The notes beneath the pieces are model-generated. The model saw only the letters and a program-made list of their open reading frames with translations. It made no database searches and was not told the DNA's origin. Made by a program: the position numbers and the translations under genes. From Pseudomonas sp. A-1 (lineage in GTDB: Bacteria; Pseudomonadota; Gammaproteobacteria; Pseudomonadales; Pseudomonadaceae), in contig NZ_SSTC01000046.1 in NCBI RefSeq assembly GCF_004801855.1, forward strand, positions 1-35,513: a stretch of 35,513 nt of DNA, read 5' to 3'. This document shows, in pieces, positions 34,115 to 35,513 of this stretch. Numbering within the stretch: position 1 is the first letter of the stretch; each line of letters begins with the position of its first letter.

Positions 34115-35113
34115 TCAGCGGTCGCTGCGCAGCGGGCCGTACTCCACCGGCACCCAGGCGTAGCCCTCGCCTTCGGTGCGCACGTGGCCGATGCCGGGGA
34201 ACGGCAGGTGCGCTCCGGCCACCCACAGCCGGTCGAGCGCCGCATCGGCGAGCACGCGCTGCCGGGTGGCGACGGCTCGGGTGCTGTCGACATCGAACTC
34301 GATGGCCACGTCCGGGCGGGCGAACTGCACCGCGTGGCTGTGCACGATGTCGCCCCACACCAGCAGGCGGCGGGTGCCGGAGCCGAACAGGTAGCCGCTG
34401 TGCCCCGGGGTGTGGCCGGGGCTGGGCGCGGCGCTCACCCCGGCGATGCCCGGACCTTCCTCACCGTGGGGCTGCAGGCGGCCGGCGGCGACGTAGGGCG
34501 CCAGGGCCGCCTGGGCCATCCTGAACATGCCCTGGCGGTCCTCCGGCGCCTTGGCCGCCAGCTCGGCGCTCAGCCAGTAGTCCGCCTCGGCCTTGGGCAC
34601 GTGCACGCTGGCGTTGGGGAAGGCCATGCCGCCCGCGCCGTCGAGCAGGCCGCAGGCATGGTCCGGATGCAGGTGGGTGAGCAGCACGTGGTCGACCTGC
34701 GCCGCCTGGTAGCCCGCCGCCGCGATGTTGGCCTGGATCGCGCCGAGCGTCGGCCCGAAGCACTGCGCCGCGCCGGCATCCACCAGCAGCAGCTGGCTGC
34801 CGGTGTTGACCAGATAGGCGTTGACCGCGGTCTGCACGCCCTTGTCCGCCTCGACGAACATCCGCGCCAGCAGGCGCTGGATATCCTCGGCGCTGGCGCC
34901 CTTGAGCAGCTTGGGATCGAGGTCGACATAGCCGTCGTACAGCGCGGTCACCTCGAACTCGCCCAGCGCCATGCGGAAGAAGCCCGGCACCTGGGTGCGC
35001 TGCTGGGCCACCGGCTCGGCGCTGGCCGCCAGCGGCAGGCCGGCGAGCATGGCGGAGCAGCCCAGCGCCATGGCCAGCAGTGCCGAGCGGGCGAAGGTGG
35101 GGGAAGTTGCCAT
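34115..35113 (-). CDS. Exported metallo-beta-lactamase-fold hydrolase
   Basis: This 332-residue protein has a signal peptide (cleavage near ASA-EP, residue about 32). The zinc motif H147-L-H149-P-D151-H152 is followed by SPGHTPGHSGY and WGDIVHSHA, giving the two-metal site of the MBL fold. Most relatives are lactonases, alkylsulphatases or glyoxalase II types, and the LYDGYVDLDP start resembles the quorum-quenching lactonase-like and Zn-dependent hydrolase group. The substrate is unknown. The ATG at 35113 is used because the signal peptide begins there, although no strong ribosome site is visible. Confidence 0.87.
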   Translation of the reverse strand: MATSPTFARSALLAMALGCSAMLAGLPLAASAEPVAQQRTQVPGFFRMALGEFEVTALYDGYVDLDPKLLKGASAEDIQRLLARMFVEADKGVQTAVNAYLVNTGSQLLLVDAGAAQCFGPTLGAIQANIAAAGYQAAQVDHVLLTHLHPDHACGLLDGAGGMAFPNASVHVPKAEADYWLSAELAAKAPEDRQGMFRMAQAALAPYVAAGRLQPHGEEGPGIAGVSAAPSPGHTPGHSGYLFGSGTRRLLVWGDIVHSHAVQFARPDVAIEFDVDSTRAVATRQRVLADAALDRLWVAGAHLPFPGIGHVRTEGEGYAWVPVEYGPLRSDR

Positions 35114-35321
35114 TCACGAATCTCCATTCAGGGGGAAGCGGCGCCCTCGTGGCGCCGCGCGACTGCCACAGCCGCACCAGCGTTATGCGCAGCCGCCGGC
35201 GATTTGTCCAGCAGCGGCCGGAGCCGGTCGGGCCTCCTCCCGGGGCCGCCCTCGGCTCGCCGGCCGAACGGCGAGCACGCCGGCTATAGTGGCTGGAGGA
35301 AACCGCCGCACGGAAGGCGCC

Positions 35322-35513
35322 ATGCAGATCATCCTCGCCCGCCACGGCCAGCCGGAGCTGCGCCTCGACTCCTGGTTCAGGCCGATGGCGCTGCAGGAAT
35401 GGCTGCGCCTCTACGACGCGGCCGGCCTGGCGCCGGGCGCGGTGCCGGCGGCGATCCGGGCGCAGGCGGCTGCCGTCGGCGTGCTGGCCTGCAGCGACCT
35501 GCGCCGCTGCACG
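35322..35513 (+). CDS. Histidine phosphatase family protein (partial)
   Basis: The first 64 codons are present before the window ends. The start MQIILARHGQPE carries the RHG phosphohistidine motif of the phosphoglycerate mutase-like superfamily, with Arg7 and His8 as the expected catalytic pair. A GGAAGG site precedes the ATG, and a possible -10 TATAGT lies at 35285-35290. It is divergent from the hydrolase gene across about 200 bp. The exact function cannot be decided from the fragment. Confidence 0.82.
   Translation, partial: MQIILARHGQPELRLDSWFRPMALQEWLRLYDAAGLAPGAVPAAIRAQAAAVGVLACSDLRRCT

Overview
The window is high-GC Gram-negative DNA. The most likely source is a Pseudomonas or a close relative. 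The clues are Crc/Hfq-type A-rich leader motifs in front of catabolic genes, several good sigma-54 (-24/-12) promoters with an AcoR-type activator, and the gene families present. There are no rRNA, tRNA, CRISPR, transposase or integrase genes. Most genes lie on the minus strand.

Layout: (1) 1-2136 is ordinary flank: a partial TTC38-type TPR protein and a spermidine-synthase-like methyltransferase. (2) About 2291-21314 is an 18.9-kb catabolic island. It is bracketed by an 89-bp imperfect direct repeat (84/89) that is the 3' end of the outer-membrane COG4313 gene, intact at 21227-22156. Read from its right edge leftwards, the island carries iacHABICDEF, a TRAP transporter (dctP-dctQ-dctM), iacG and iacR. 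It then carries the aromatic amine dehydrogenase operon aauB-E-D-A with a monohaem cytochrome c, a phenylacetaldehyde-type aldehyde dehydrogenase and a FeaR-like AraC regulator. Together these would form a route from tryptamine through indole-3-acetaldehyde and indole-3-acetate (IAA) to catechol. Catechol ring cleavage is not encoded here. The aauB large-subunit gene is frameshifted by a 13-bp tandem duplication, so the amine entry step appears off in this copy.

(3) 21227-33068 is a second catabolic regulon under an AcoR-like sigma-54 activator (23228-25195). It comprises a COG4313 outer-membrane protein and a VOC protein; a lipoate-protein ligase; lipA with a tiny tatA; and a six-gene operon. 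That operon encodes a Tat-exported gluconate-2-dehydrogenase subunit-3-like protein, a GMC flavoprotein, E1 alpha, E1 beta, a free-standing 77-residue lipoyl protein and a minimal E2 catalytic protein. Four sigma-54 promoters and three clusters of a TTACA-NN-TGTAA motif tie these units together. No E3 is present. The substrate is not evident. The chemistry suggests oxidation of an alcohol outside the cytoplasm, followed by thiamine/lipoyl-dependent cleavage of an acetoin- or 2-oxoacid-like compound.

(4) 33069-35513 holds a lipoprotein of unknown function, an exported metallo-beta-lactamase-fold hydrolase and the start of a histidine phosphatase.
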